DNA of 26,264 nucleotides from Anaerolineaceae bacterium (GCA_028714615.1 JAQTMA010000032.1:1-26264); one strand, 5' to 3'; counted from the first letter of the stretch, positions 8,485 to 16,641 are shown. Program-made: numbers and translations. Notes: generated by a model from the letters alone, not told the origin.

Positions 8485-8573
8485 GGAGGCACAGAGACGT
8501 GGCCTGCTTCAGTGTGCCATATCACGACAGCATCGATGGGGAATATGATCCACGGGTGAGGGAAGGTGGCAAC

Positions 8574-9392
8574 ATGATCATCAAAGGGTACCGGGTGGAA
8601 CCGAACGCCGATCTGGAATATGCGGATCTAAAGGGTTCGACCATGAACATGGTCAACTTGATGGGAGCCAACCTCTCGGGGGCAAACTTTGAAGATGCCC
8701 AAATGCGCTACATCAAAATGGGGAAGTCGGTCCTCAACGGCGCCACCCTGGCCAAGGCTGACTTGAGTGGCGCTTACTTGATGAACGCTTCCCTGAATGC
8801 AGCCCAACTCTTTCAGTCAGTCATGATCGGGACCACCCTCACCGGGTCTTCCCTCGTTATGGCGGATTTTGTCGAGGCTATGCTGGGAAATGCCCAACTG
8901 GACAATGCCGATTTGCGCGGCGCCAATTTCCAGAAAGCAAATCTGGTGAGCGCCAGCTTGTGCCGTGCTCGATTGAGCAGTGCGGATTTCTCCCACGCGG
9001 TTTTGGATAAAACGAATTTCACCGGGGCAGACCTGACCTATGCGACTTTTTTTCAGGCGTCGGTACGCTGGACGACCATGAACGATTGCACCTTGGATTA
9101 CGCTGATTTCTCGCTGGCCGAGATGATTGACTCGAACCTTCAGAACGCCAGCTTATATCACGCGGTTTTGCGCCAGGCGGATTTTTCTATGGGGAACTTC
9201 ACCGGCGCACAATTGATCGAAACGGACCTATCGTATGCCAGCCTGCGCCGAGTGAATTTCAAAGACGCCAACCTGGAAGGCGCCAACCTGGACCGCGCCG
9301 ATCTGCGTGAGGCGAAACTCAGTTACGAGCAGCTTTCATATGCCAGCTCGATGGCCGGCACGATCATGCCGGATGGTTCGGTCCATCGCTAA
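8574..9392 (+). CDS. Pentapeptide-repeat protein
   Basis: The 272-residue protein is almost entirely A(D/N)LXX-type pentapeptides, such as ANLSG, ANFED, ADLSG, ADLRG, ANFQK, ADLTY and ANLEG, from about residue 12 to residue 255. These fold into a right-handed quadrilateral beta-helix. There is no signal peptide, membrane segment or catalytic domain. Some family members mimic DNA and protect gyrase (Qnr, MfpA), but most have no known role and nothing here points to gyrase specifically. I chose ATG 8574 because GGAAGG lies 6-10 nt upstream and the repeat-like sequence starts soon after; a GTG at 8499 in the same frame would add 25 residues with no repeat character. It is probably monocistronic. 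Confidence 0.9.
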   Translation: MIIKGYRVEPNADLEYADLKGSTMNMVNLMGANLSGANFEDAQMRYIKMGKSVLNGATLAKADLSGAYLMNASLNAAQLFQSVMIGTTLTGSSLVMADFVEAMLGNAQLDNADLRGANFQKANLVSASLCRARLSSADFSHAVLDKTNFTGADLTYATFFQASVRWTTMNDCTLDYADFSLAEMIDSNLQNASLYHAVLRQADFSMGNFTGAQLIETDLSYASLRRVNFKDANLEGANLDRADLREAKLSYEQLSYASSMAGTIMPDGSVHR

Positions 9393-9706
9393 TCCTTTTT
9401 ATGCTTCAAGTCTCCATAGGCTTATGTAGCCCGGGCATCCTTGCCCGGGTTCTTGGACGTGGAGAACCTGGGCTCTCATCCGTGCAGGCCGAGTTCTTCT
9501 GTAGCCCGAGCAGATATGCCCGGGTTTTTTGAGGAAGACTCCCAAGAATCCGGGCAAGGATGACTGGCTTCCATGAGCGCCGCAACACTGGGAAATGGTG
9601 TGGCATGGTCTGAATTCGGGGCAAGCTGGCTATGTTATGCTCACCACCAGGTGGCTTCACCGTTCTTAATGGCGCAATTCGCACAATCCGTGGATATCCG
9701 GTTTAC
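9393..9706. repeat. Intergenic spacer with copies of a CCCGGGCA dyad
   Basis: This 314-base gap between convergent genes holds two similar elements. TGTAGCCCGGGCATCCTTGC plus CCGGGTT (about 9425-9451) is a perfect 8-bp stem with a TCCT loop. TGTAGCCCGAGCAGATATGC plus CCGGGTT (about 9500-9526) is a stem with one mismatch. A third, partial and inverted copy (CCGGGCAAGGATG) is near 9551-9563. The shared TGTAGCCCG...CCCGGGTT frame suggests a dispersed intergenic repeat rather than unrelated hairpins. The remainder (about 9570-9706) shows no gene or clear signal. Confidence 0.65.
9505..9530 (+). terminator. Terminator-like copy of the CCCGGGCA dyad
   Basis: CCCGAGCA and TGCCCGGG flank a GATA loop and are followed directly by six T residues, as in a plus-strand intrinsic terminator. 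It would end the transcript of the pentapeptide-repeat gene. Confidence 0.65.
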
Positions 9707-10420
9707 CTATACGTACTCGAATAGGCTCATCCGCAGGCGGTTGATTTCCTCGGTAACTTTTTGTAGATCGGGGCGATTGGGCGCCATTCCGTAAAATAGG
9801 GTGGTTGGATTAATGATACTGATGCAGATGCAGCCGGTTTCGCCCTGAATCACCATGGATAATAATTTCCCCTGATTTACCAGGCTCAGACTGCGCCGTC
9901 CGAAACTGTACATTGCCGCAGCCACCGACCCTACCAGCTCCTTCTCCCAGGCTTCGTCGGTGCGCATCACGCGGATAGCCCCATTGATGTCGCCTACGGC
10001 CACACCCTTGAATACCTTCGATGCCGCCAGAAAGCCGATCAGGATGTCATTGACCATCCCATCTTTATTGTTCAAGGGATTGGTCGTCCCCTCGCTCAGC
10101 ATTTCGTCCGCCTGATGCTCGTCGAGAAGTTTCGCACCTTCCAACAGCAAGCTGGACCAGCTCCGCCGGATGGTGATCGCTGGGGAAAGTGCGCCCATCT
10201 CCAGGATGAATTTCCCATCTTGCCAGGTTAAGGTTTGGAAGACCACCTCTTCCCCGACGATGTTATCCATAATGGCATGCACGACGGCCCCACCCTTGAA
10301 ATACATTTGGGCTTTTTTGACCCCGTTGTCCACCATCAGGAGCGCGGTCTTTTGATCCTGGCAGTTGTGCTGAATAATATCCGCTACAGACATGTCTTTC
10401 AGACTACCGTGCATTGCCAT
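9707..10420 (-). CDS. PATAN/DUF4388 protein with C-terminal LC7-like domain
   Basis: The 237-residue protein begins with a PATAN (DUF4388) domain, about 1-100: MHGSLKDMSVADIIQ, QMYFKGGAVVHAIM and GEEVVFQTLTWQDGKFILE are the typical blocks (low-score family features judged by eye). Residues about 120-237 have the length and alternating hydrophobic pattern of a Roadblock/LC7 domain (VAVGDINGAIRVM, GRRSLSLVNQGKLLSMVIQG). PATAN domains occur with response regulators and gliding or polarity GTPases as adaptors; no enzymatic role is expected. It is the last gene of a five-gene minus-strand operon, 35 nt after the preceding LC7 gene. Function by context: an effector or adaptor of the MglA-type GTPase. 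Confidence 0.75.
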   Translation of the reverse strand: MAMHGSLKDMSVADIIQHNCQDQKTALLMVDNGVKKAQMYFKGGAVVHAIMDNIVGEEVVFQTLTWQDGKFILEMGALSPAITIRRSWSSLLLEGAKLLDEHQADEMLSEGTTNPLNNKDGMVNDILIGFLAASKVFKGVAVGDINGAIRVMRTDEAWEKELVGSVAAAMYSFGRRSLSLVNQGKLLSMVIQGETGCICISIINPTTLFYGMAPNRPDLQKVTEEINRLRMSLFEYV

Positions 10421-10455
10421 AGAGGCCTTCTCTTTCTCGCTTTAAACCATTCGCG

Positions 10456-10842
10456 TTACACTCCCCAGGTCTTCTGGATAGAATGGATTGCCTGGTTCAT
10501 CAATTTTCGATAGCTTTTTCCTCTTGAAGGGATCGACACGGCCAATAGTATGCGCGTTCCACCCGCATCAAAAGAGCGACAGACCAGCTTCTTCCCATTG
10601 ACATCATTCAATGTGATCTCTTCCGGCGCCGCCATGCTCAGGTGGTCTTGCACCTGCAAGACAACTCTTTGCATCAGGGCTACAACGGCTGCTTGCTCTT
10701 CAGATGCGTCTGCGCCGCCTGTTGCAGCCAAAGGGAGACCATTTTCATCGGTTAAAACGATTACGGTAAATCCCCCCTCCTGGCCAATTCGGTTCAGAAG
10801 GTTGGTGATTTCACGGTAGTCCAGGTGATTCAAGGTGACCAT
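10456..10842 (-). CDS. Roadblock/LC7 domain protein
   Basis: This 128-residue protein is a single Roadblock/LC7 domain. It has an N-terminal helix (LDYREITNLLNRIGQEGGFT), then strands IVLTDENGLPLAAT and KLVCRSFDAGG/TRILLAVSIP around a helix ASEEQAAVVALMQRVVLQVQ. LC7 proteins such as MglB bind small Ras-like GTPases and can act as GTPase-activating proteins or scaffolds. The adjacent upstream gene is exactly such a GTPase. Start ATG 10842 has AAGGAG 7 nt upstream. There are 25 nt between this gene and the GTPase stop, so the two are probably co-translated from one mRNA. Confidence 0.85.
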   Translation of the reverse strand: MVTLNHLDYREITNLLNRIGQEGGFTVIVLTDENGLPLAATGGADASEEQAAVVALMQRVVLQVQDHLSMAAPEEITLNDVNGKKLVCRSFDAGGTRILLAVSIPSRGKSYRKLMNQAIHSIQKTWGV

Positions 10843-10867
10843 GCATGCTCCTTCAATGGTGAACCGG

Positions 10868-11455
10868 TTATGCCATTTCTTTTTGAATATTCGTTACTAC
10901 GCCATTGATTACCGCTTTCAAGGTGTCAAAAACGCCGCGACCCTGATTAGCGACCGCCAACAGGGTTTTATGATTCTGGCTGTTTAACGTGCTGACGAGT
11001 AATTGTGGCGGTAAAGCATTTGGTAAATCTTGTTTATTCAGTTGGACGATAACCGGGATTGATCCCAGCGGAATGCCCAGGGCGATCAAATGTTTTTTCA
11101 TATTTTGCCAGGATTCGACGTTGTCGTTCAAGCGGTTCGCACCTGAATCGACAACAAATACCACTCCATCCGCTCCACGCAACACCAACTTCCTGCTCAC
11201 TTCGTAATAAGCCTGCCCAGGCACAGTGAACAACTGGATCTTCGGCGACAATCCATTGATTTTACCGAGCTCAAGCTGTAGAAAATCAAAGTATAGCGTG
11301 CGGTCTTCGCTAGTTTTCAGAGAGATCAGGTCGCTGCGGCGGGCTGGATCGATCTTCGCATGGATTTGCTCTAAGTTTGTCGTCTTTCCGCTCAACGCCG
11401 GGCCGTAATATACCACTTTCAAATTTAGCTGGCGGAGCTGCCAATTGATAAACAT
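10868..11455 (-). CDS. MglA-type small GTPase
   Basis: The 195-residue Ras-like GTPase belongs to the bacterial MglA/Arf-like group. Its P-loop is GPALSGKTT (18-26), switch II is TVPGQ (77-81) instead of DxxG, and the base-specificity motif is NKQD (140-143). The stretch LYFDFLQLELGKINGL between P-loop and switch II is characteristic of MglA homologues, which set cell polarity and motility or organise regulatory complexes. I chose ATG 11455, which puts the P-loop at residue 18; the frame stays open further upstream, but that part overlaps the preceding LC7 gene. The stop-to-start gap to that gene is 4 nt. With LC7 proteins on both sides, the GTPase and its regulators form one unit. Which process it controls cannot be read from the sequence. 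Confidence 0.9.
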   Translation of the reverse strand: MFINWQLRQLNLKVVYYGPALSGKTTNLEQIHAKIDPARRSDLISLKTSEDRTLYFDFLQLELGKINGLSPKIQLFTVPGQAYYEVSRKLVLRGADGVVFVVDSGANRLNDNVESWQNMKKHLIALGIPLGSIPVIVQLNKQDLPNALPPQLLVSTLNSQNHKTLLAVANQGRGVFDTLKAVINGVVTNIQKEMA

Positions 11456-11459
11456 CCAG

Positions 11460-11987
11460 CTACCCTTTCCAAATATCGTCCAGGGCGTCGCTGAACATGT
11501 CCGGGAGGTCTCCGCTACCCATAAATGCAGCAGCAGGCGCTTCATTTTCTTGGTAGGATTGATCTGCCAGGTGATTGAGGATGGTAGCCTGGCGTTGGAT
11601 CAGCTTCCGAGCCCATCCGAGAGGGACATCCTTGGAAAACTGTACCAGGAAGGTCAGGTAAGGACCGGCTTCGGAAATAATCATGTGGCTGCGCTCGCCC
11701 TCCCGCAGGATCATCTGGAATTCCTGGAATTCGCCGGTCATCCGTGCGATCATCTGGCTGGCGGCCAGGTCGCCGGCGATCAGAGAGCCTAGTCCGGTCG
11801 TGTCGATGGCGTGCACATCACCTACCGCGGATACCAGTTGGCCAGATGTATCTACCAGGAGGATCATTTTTGCTGGTACAGATACCAGCAACCTGTCTAG
11901 CTCCCTCTCAATTGCAGCCATTTGAAGCGGCTGAATCGACAATCCATTTCTAAAGTGTACTAAAGCATGCTCTTCTTGGTCGGTCAC
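11460..11987 (-). CDS. Roadblock/LC7 domain protein
   Basis: This 175-residue protein has a Roadblock/LC7 domain at about 20-120 (ERELDRLLVSVPAKMILLVD, TSGQLVSAVGDVHAIDTTGL, SHMIISEAGPYLTFLVQF) and a charged helical tail of about 50 residues. LC7 proteins pair with the neighbouring MglA-type GTPase. The start is taken as GTG 11987 because AGGAGGGG lies just upstream; another GTG at 12005 would add six residues. The gene sits between the receiver-LC7 gene and the GTPase gene, with gaps of about 44 and 4 nt. Confidence 0.83.
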   Translation of the reverse strand: MTDQEEHALVHFRNGLSIQPLQMAAIERELDRLLVSVPAKMILLVDTSGQLVSAVGDVHAIDTTGLGSLIAGDLAASQMIARMTGEFQEFQMILREGERSHMIISEAGPYLTFLVQFSKDVPLGWARKLIQRQATILNHLADQSYQENEAPAAAFMGSGDLPDMFSDALDDIWKG

Positions 11988-12031
11988 AATCCCCTCCTGG
12001 ATCACTTGCCCAAGCGTCGTTTTTTCGGCAT

Positions 12032-12910
12032 CTATTCCTGGCCGAATAGTTTATCTAGCTCGTCGCTGTATGCTTGGTTGATTGCTCCATCGAACTTTAT
12101 TTTTGGTTTCTCCTGGTTCGAATCGTCCAGGATCTTCTTAATCTGCAGCGCCGATTTGCGTGCGTAATACCATACCGAGCCCAAGCGCTCATAATTCTGC
12201 CCCCGGTCAATGACCAGCACCATCACCCATTGACCGCTGATACTGATGGCGTACAAATCTGACAACTTGCCTTCCCGGTATGCCAGGTTGATCGCATCAC
12301 CGTCGTCCAGGTTTTTCCCGGCTTCAACCAGGGTTGCGATGCCTGCACATAGCAGCGATGTGAATGCTTCGATAGGTAGACCCTCCAGGGTGCCGACGCG
12401 GTATAAGATATTCCCTGACGAATCGTTCAGCAAAATGGTGCGCGCATGAGTATTACGGCGGAGCTCCTCAATCTCTGCATTGATGTCCTTTAGCAACTGG
12501 TCTGCACCAGCGGGTTTTTCCAGGACGATGTCGGCCGGAGTTCCCAGGACCTTATCCATGACCTGCTTCAAGTCGTTCATCTTGATCGGCTTCGGTAACA
12601 GGTATGCCTTTGTCAGGGAGCCAATATTCACTTCAGCGACCCGTTGGTAGTTGTATGCAGTCACCACCACAGCTTTCCCGGCAGTCTTCCAGCCAGATAG
12701 CGTATCGAGCAGGTGAGTTTCTCGAGACGTGACCAATGGCAAATCTGCAATAACAAGGTCAACTGATTGCTGACCTAACGCCTGGATAGCGCTTGCGGGT
12801 GTCGACTCAATCAAGATCTTATGGGTGGGGCTGTGTCCCAGCAGGCTTTTCTGCAAAAGGCTGAGAACAACCTCGTCTTCGTCGACCAGGAGGACTGTTT
12901 GATTGCGCAT
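12032..12910 (-). CDS. Response regulator receiver fused to an LC7-like domain
   Basis: Residues 1-125 of this 292-residue protein form a receiver domain: acidic pocket D10-E11-D12, phospho-acceptor D56 in DLVIADLPLV, T84 in VVVTAY and K107 in LLPKPI. After a helical linker (about 130-150), residues about 150-255 resemble a Roadblock/LC7 domain (HARTILLNDSSGNILYRVG, AISISGQWVMVLVID). There is no DNA-binding output domain, so the signal is probably passed by protein contact, plausibly to the GTPase encoded downstream. No histidine kinase is in the window. It is the first gene of the five-gene operon. A perfect but isolated -10 (TATAAT, minus strand, 13020-13025) lies 110 nt upstream without a good -35. 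Confidence 0.85.
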   Translation of the reverse strand: MRNQTVLLVDEDEVVLSLLQKSLLGHSPTHKILIESTPASAIQALGQQSVDLVIADLPLVTSRETHLLDTLSGWKTAGKAVVVTAYNYQRVAEVNIGSLTKAYLLPKPIKMNDLKQVMDKVLGTPADIVLEKPAGADQLLKDINAEIEELRRNTHARTILLNDSSGNILYRVGTLEGLPIEAFTSLLCAGIATLVEAGKNLDDGDAINLAYREGKLSDLYAISISGQWVMVLVIDRGQNYERLGSVWYYARKSALQIKKILDDSNQEKPKIKFDGAINQAYSDELDKLFGQE

Positions 12911-13105
12911 ACCCGTCCTTGAATGTCTTTTTCTACGATAAGTTAGGATTGAGAAAGTGCGACTACGATTCGATAGAGACCACCAAGCGGCGGTCTTTGT
13001 TTGGATGGGGAATTATTTCATTATAAAAGAAAACTGCCCAAATGCAGCCTCCCCTTCGCTGGATTTGTGTTTTCATTAATGCAAGTTCCATACCGAGAAA
13101 CTGGA

Positions 13106-13567
13106 TCATTCACTCAGCACTGTAACGATTTCCTCGGCTACTACTCTCGCCGCCAGTTGAACGGCTGGCGACACCCGGGTTCCAAACTCCATATCCCCCG
13201 CTTGGATCCCAATCATTCCAATTTGGCAACCGATTTCGGCTGCAAGGTAACTCGCCAAAATAGTTGGCGGGAGCGAATGGGTTGAACCGGTAAAACCGTT
13301 TATTTGGTCCGCTTCGATCCAAAAAACTTCTCCTGGTTGCTCCCCCATGCGGGCAGCATCCACCAGGATTACCAGGGCCGGGTTGAAACGGCGGAGCGCG
13401 CCGGTGAAGTTTTCAGGCGCAGAGCCGCCGTCGATCACCAATCGGTCCGCCTGGTGAGCCAGTAGTGTCGCCAGGTGTTTCGCAACCAGCACCCCGGCTG
13501 CATCGTCTCCGCGTAATTCTTGCCCCATACCCAGCAAGGCAACTCGGGGAGTTCCATTACTCTGCAG
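13106..13567 (-). CDS. hycI: [NiFe]-hydrogenase maturation endopeptidase, HycI-like (start uncertain)
   Basis: These proteases remove the C-terminal extension of the hydrogenase large subunit after nickel insertion. Family marks seen are GMGQELRGDDAAGV with the metal-ligand aspartate, DGGSAPENF, LVILVDAARMGEQPGEV, STHSLPP and IGIQAG...VSPAV. It is the last gene of the hydrogenase operon, directly after the NuoI-like gene. The start is unclear: in this frame no ATG or GTG lies at the right place, only CTG 13567 or TTG 13537. A good ATG overlapping the NuoI stop (TAATG at 13555-13559) is one frame off. One extra C in the CCCC run at 13546-13549 would join that ATG to the gene. I give the CTG boundary as a placeholder. 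About 153 aa. Confidence 0.85.
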   Translation of the reverse strand: MQSNGTPRVALLGMGQELRGDDAAGVLVAKHLATLLAHQADRLVIDGGSAPENFTGALRRFNPALVILVDAARMGEQPGEVFWIEADQINGFTGSTHSLPPTILASYLAAEIGCQIGMIGIQAGDMEFGTRVSPAVQLAARVVAEEIVTVLSE

Positions 13568-13979
13568 GCGTTTCCATATCGCGCGTAAACTGCTTGGCCA
13601 GGAAGGCTTCAATGTCCTCTTCCTTCCCATAATAAACGACAAAAGCATCCTTAGACAACGCCGCCAGTTCCCATTGCTCGCTAGAAAGGCGGATACATTT
13701 GAAGCGGCAGCTTTGCACGCACTGAGCGCAGAACGTGCAGCGATCCACATGATAACGCATCACGAAGCGCTTAGCGACGCGGTCCAGCGTGATCAGTTCG
13801 ATTGCCTCCGACGGGCAATCCTTGACGCATAATTGGCAGCCGGTGCATTTGCTTGGATCATATTGGAATTCACCCCGCAACCGTTCAGGCGTGGGGTGGC
13901 GTTCGAACGGATAACGCTCCGTTACAGGTTGCTTGAATAAAGATTGGAAAACATCCCCGAACATCGCGCCGATTTTCAT
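13557..13979 (-). CDS. NuoI-like 2x[4Fe-4S] ferredoxin subunit of the hydrogenase
   Basis: The 140-residue protein binds two [4Fe-4S] clusters through CTGCQLCVKDCP (C45, C48, C51, C55) and CTFCAQCVQSC (C81, C84, C87, C91). In group 4 hydrogenases this subunit passes electrons between ferredoxin or another donor and the small subunit. It corresponds to NuoI, MbhN, EchF or HycF. The start ATG 13979 overlaps the NuoH stop (ATGA), a sign of translational coupling. The extra N-terminal sequence in the longer open frame lies inside nuoH and is rejected. The last of the second cluster's four Cys is followed by R where a CP motif is usual, which is common in this family. Confidence 0.9.
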   Translation of the reverse strand: MKIGAMFGDVFQSLFKQPVTERYPFERHPTPERLRGEFQYDPSKCTGCQLCVKDCPSEAIELITLDRVAKRFVMRYHVDRCTFCAQCVQSCRFKCIRLSSEQWELAALSKDAFVVYYGKEEDIEAFLAKQFTRDMETPAE

Positions 13980-14902
13980 AGGCCGAACCCTCGAAAAACG
14001 ATCAAGATAAGTAATTGTACGAGCACCAGTAATGCCCCAAAGCGCCACCACAGCCCGACCGTTTGATCGATGCGCAGTCGGGCAAACAAAGATTGCAACC
14101 CGGCGACAAGAAGCAACAGCGCCACCGTTTTAATCAAAAATTGGACCGGGTTAGCCAGTCCCCCAAGATAGAAGGCAGCCACTAATGTAAGGCCGATGAC
14201 CAACTCGGCGTCTTTTCCGATGCGGAATAAGGCCAGGCCGCGACCGGAATACTCGGTCAATGCACCAGAGACGATCTCAGTCTCAGCTTCGGGGGCATCG
14301 AATGGAGGTAGTTCTAACTTTCCCATCAGGCCAATCAGCGCTACGATAAAGCCCAACGGCTGGGTGAGGATAATCCAGGTATGACTTTGCGCATAGCCAG
14401 ATATAACGCTAATCTGCCAGCTACCGGCCACCAAGGCCGGTCCTAACAACGACAGCAAGAAGGGAGCCTCATAAGAGAAGAGCTGCGTCAGGGTGCGGGT
14501 TGCCCCGATCAATGAGAAACGGTCGACCGAATTTGCTCCTGCCAGGCCACTGCATAATGTCATCATACTGAGCAAGTAAACTGTGACGATCAAGTCCCCT
14601 GTGAAAGAATAAGCCGGAGAAAGACCTGCCATCGGCACGTAGAGCGCCGCAGTTAATGCGGCTGCCAGTGCGGCCACCGGAAGCGCAAGGAATAGCCCTG
14701 GGTTTACGCCATTCGGTATGATCTCTTCTTTCGCCAGCAGCTTGGCAATGTCGGCCAGCGGCTGAAACCAACGCGGGCCAATCCGGTTCTGGAACCGAGC
14801 GATCAACTTGCGGTCAGCCCATTCATATACTAAACCGCTAAGAAGCACAAACAGCCCACCAGGGAAGATCAATAGTGCGAGAAATGTCAGTATGTTGTTC
14901 AT
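13976..14902 (-). CDS. NuoH-like membrane subunit of the hydrogenase
   Basis: This 308-residue, strongly hydrophobic protein with about eight membrane helices corresponds to NuoH, MbhM, EchB or HycD. It docks the hydrogenase arm on the membrane and links electron transfer to ion pumping. Family blocks include GLVYEWADRKLIARFQNRIG and RWFQPLADIAKLLAKEEIIP near the N terminus and the charged loop PPFDAPEAETEIVSGALTEY (with Glu and Asp residues of the E-channel). The start ATG 14902 overlaps the NuoD stop, and its own stop overlaps the NuoI start. An upstream ATG (14947) lies inside nuoD and is not needed. Confidence 0.92.
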   Translation of the reverse strand: MNNILTFLALLIFPGGLFVLLSGLVYEWADRKLIARFQNRIGPRWFQPLADIAKLLAKEEIIPNGVNPGLFLALPVAALAAALTAALYVPMAGLSPAYSFTGDLIVTVYLLSMMTLCSGLAGANSVDRFSLIGATRTLTQLFSYEAPFLLSLLGPALVAGSWQISVISGYAQSHTWIILTQPLGFIVALIGLMGKLELPPFDAPEAETEIVSGALTEYSGRGLALFRIGKDAELVIGLTLVAAFYLGGLANPVQFLIKTVALLLLVAGLQSLFARLRIDQTVGLWWRFGALLVLVQLLILIVFRGFGL

Positions 14903-16083
14903 CGGTAGTAGGCGATCCCATACTGGCGCAACTGCTCCCAGGTCCACACCTGGCTTGAGCTGTCGCTGCGTTGAATTGTGACTGAACGGTCGCTACATGA
15001 GAAACATGGATCGATCCCCGCCAGAATCATCGGTATGTCTGCCAGTTTGTGGCCGACTGCGGTAACCACAACTGAAGCCCAGTTGCATAAGGTGGGGGTA
15101 CGGACCTTGACCCGTTCGGGAATGTCAGAGCCGTTACTCTTCAAGTAATATAATAGTTCGCCGCGGGGGGCTTCTACCCGGCTGATGGTTTCACCCTCTG
15201 GGATCCGGCGAGGCACTTTCACGGCCAAATCACCCGGGGGTAGGTTTTCCAAAATTTGGCGGACCACCCGATAACTCTCGAATAGCTCGTTGATCCGTAC
15301 CTTGAAGCGGGCAGCCAGGTCCCCGGTTGTTTCTAAAACGATTTTTACTGGAAATTCAGGGTAGGCGGCATAGGGCGCCTCCACCCGGATATCTCGGGCA
15401 ACACCCGAGGCGCGGGCGGTTGGTCCAATGGCGCCCAGTAGTTCCGCTTGTTCATGGCTCATTCCCCCCACATTCCTTGTCCGCCCCAGGAAGGTTTCGT
15501 CGGTTGTGACCACTGTCAAGTAATGATGGGTGCGCCCTTCCAGGTAATCTACCCCCCGCCGGATAGCATCGGATTGTGACTGGTCGACTTCGCATTTCAC
15601 CCCGCCAATCAAATTGGCGGAGTAATTCACCCGGTTCCCGGTTAGACCTTCCAAGAGGTCCATCACAGTCTCACGATCACGCCAACTAAACATAAACAAG
15701 GTATCGAAGCCGGCTTCATGTGCAGCCACCCCAAGCCAAAGCAGGTGGCTATGGATGCGTTCGAGCTCAGCTACCAACACGCGGATGGCTTGCGCTCGGG
15801 GTGGAACAGTCACTCCTGCCAGTTTTTCCACACCCAATACGAAGGCAGTAGCATGTACATGCGAGCATATTCCACAAATGCGTTCCAGTAAATACATATC
15901 TTGGATCCAATTGCGCTGTTCACACGCCTTTTCGATGCCACGATGGACGTAGCCCAATCGGGCGGAGGCCCATGTGACGATCTCGCCATCCACGCTGAAT
16001 TCAAAGTGGCCCGGTTCTTTTAATGCCGGATGCTGCGGTCCAATCGGGACGATAAACCTTTCGGGGATGTTGGTCTCAGTCAT
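14899..16083 (-). CDS. Group 4 [NiFe]-hydrogenase large subunit (NuoD-like)
   Basis: The 394-residue subunit carries the nickel-iron site. The L1 motif RICGICSHVH (68-77; C70 and C73) and the L2 motif DPCFSCSDR (358-366; C360 and C363) provide the four cysteines that true complex I NuoD proteins lack. This makes it a hydrogenase rather than NADH dehydrogenase. Twenty-eight residues follow the last motif, consistent with a C-terminal extension removed by the HycI-like protease encoded three genes downstream. Other family blocks are PIGPQHPALKEPGHF and ANLIGGVKCEVD. It is separated by 9 nt from the NuoC-like gene and overlaps the NuoH-like gene. The exact group 4 subgroup needs a phylogeny; genes for Ni-Fe-CN cofactor assembly (hypA-F) are not in the window. 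Confidence 0.95.
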   Translation of the reverse strand: MTETNIPERFIVPIGPQHPALKEPGHFEFSVDGEIVTWASARLGYVHRGIEKACEQRNWIQDMYLLERICGICSHVHATAFVLGVEKLAGVTVPPRAQAIRVLVAELERIHSHLLWLGVAAHEAGFDTLFMFSWRDRETVMDLLEGLTGNRVNYSANLIGGVKCEVDQSQSDAIRRGVDYLEGRTHHYLTVVTTDETFLGRTRNVGGMSHEQAELLGAIGPTARASGVARDIRVEAPYAAYPEFPVKIVLETTGDLAARFKVRINELFESYRVVRQILENLPPGDLAVKVPRRIPEGETISRVEAPRGELLYYLKSNGSDIPERVKVRTPTLCNWASVVVTAVGHKLADIPMILAGIDPCFSCSDRSVTIQRSDSSSQVWTWEQLRQYGIAYYR

Positions 16084-16092
16084 TCTCGTCCA

Positions 16093-16641
16093 TCAACCCT
16101 TTCCATATCCGTTTCCGTTCAGGCCGGTAAATCCCTTGCGTAAGGGGAACACATTCTGCGGCCATTCATCTGGTAGTAGCAAGTGATCGGTGTTCGGTGT
16201 GTCCGTCACCTCGATACCGAACATTTCCAGGAGTTCTCTCTCGTAGAGAGTCGCTGAGGGGATCAGCCCGCACACACTGGGGACACGATTATCCTTGAGG
16301 CTGGGCGGATGCAGACGTAGATTGAGTATTGCAGCCCCCGAGCAAAAGGTGTAGAGCACAAGGAATGAATCCCCCTCGTCTTGTGGGGCTGAATGGATAT
16401 TATCCTCCTCGGATGTGCGAGTCCATTGCTTTTCTTCTGTGGGAGCTGCGGTACCGGGTAGATGTATCCCGGTAATGGCGGAAAGGTAGCCCCACCTGGA
16501 TCTTACCAATGCCTCGATTGCCGCTAGCAGGTCATTGCGTGAAAGCGATATTGTCAACAGATCTGGCTGGGGAAAAGTCTTCCAGCGTGTCCAGGGTTGT
16601 AATAGCTCGGCTGCCTGTTGCAATTTTGCCTGGAGCTCCAT
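16093..16641 (-). CDS. NuoC-like subunit of the hydrogenase
   Basis: The 182-residue soluble protein resembles the 30-kDa subunit of complex I (NuoC, MbhK, EchD). The diagnostic block is SVCGLIPSATLYERELLEMFGIEV (about residues 121-145), followed by LLLPDEW. It has no cofactor of its own and holds the large and small subunits together. A central acidic insertion (about 65-90: EEKQWTRTSEEDNIHSAPQD) is not typical and breaks the usual core. It lies 2 nt after the small subunit gene. Confidence 0.88.
   Translation of the reverse strand: MELQAKLQQAAELLQPWTRWKTFPQPDLLTISLSRNDLLAAIEALVRSRWGYLSAITGIHLPGTAAPTEEKQWTRTSEEDNIHSAPQDEGDSFLVLYTFCSGAAILNLRLHPPSLKDNRVPSVCGLIPSATLYERELLEMFGIEVTDTPNTDHLLLPDEWPQNVFPLRKGFTGLNGNGYGKG

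Noticed and set aside
9393..9570. CRISPR array
   Set aside because: The CCCGGGCA elements are palindromic, few and unequally spaced, with no set of regular spacers and no cas genes.
12976..13003. AGACC...GGTCTTTGTTT hairpin as a terminator for the hydrogenase operon
   Set aside because: The T-rich side is on the plus strand, while the operon runs on the minus strand, where no T tract follows.
13568..13750. N-terminal extension of the HycI-like frame
   Set aside because: It overlaps the cluster-binding part of the NuoI-like gene and has no similarity to the family.
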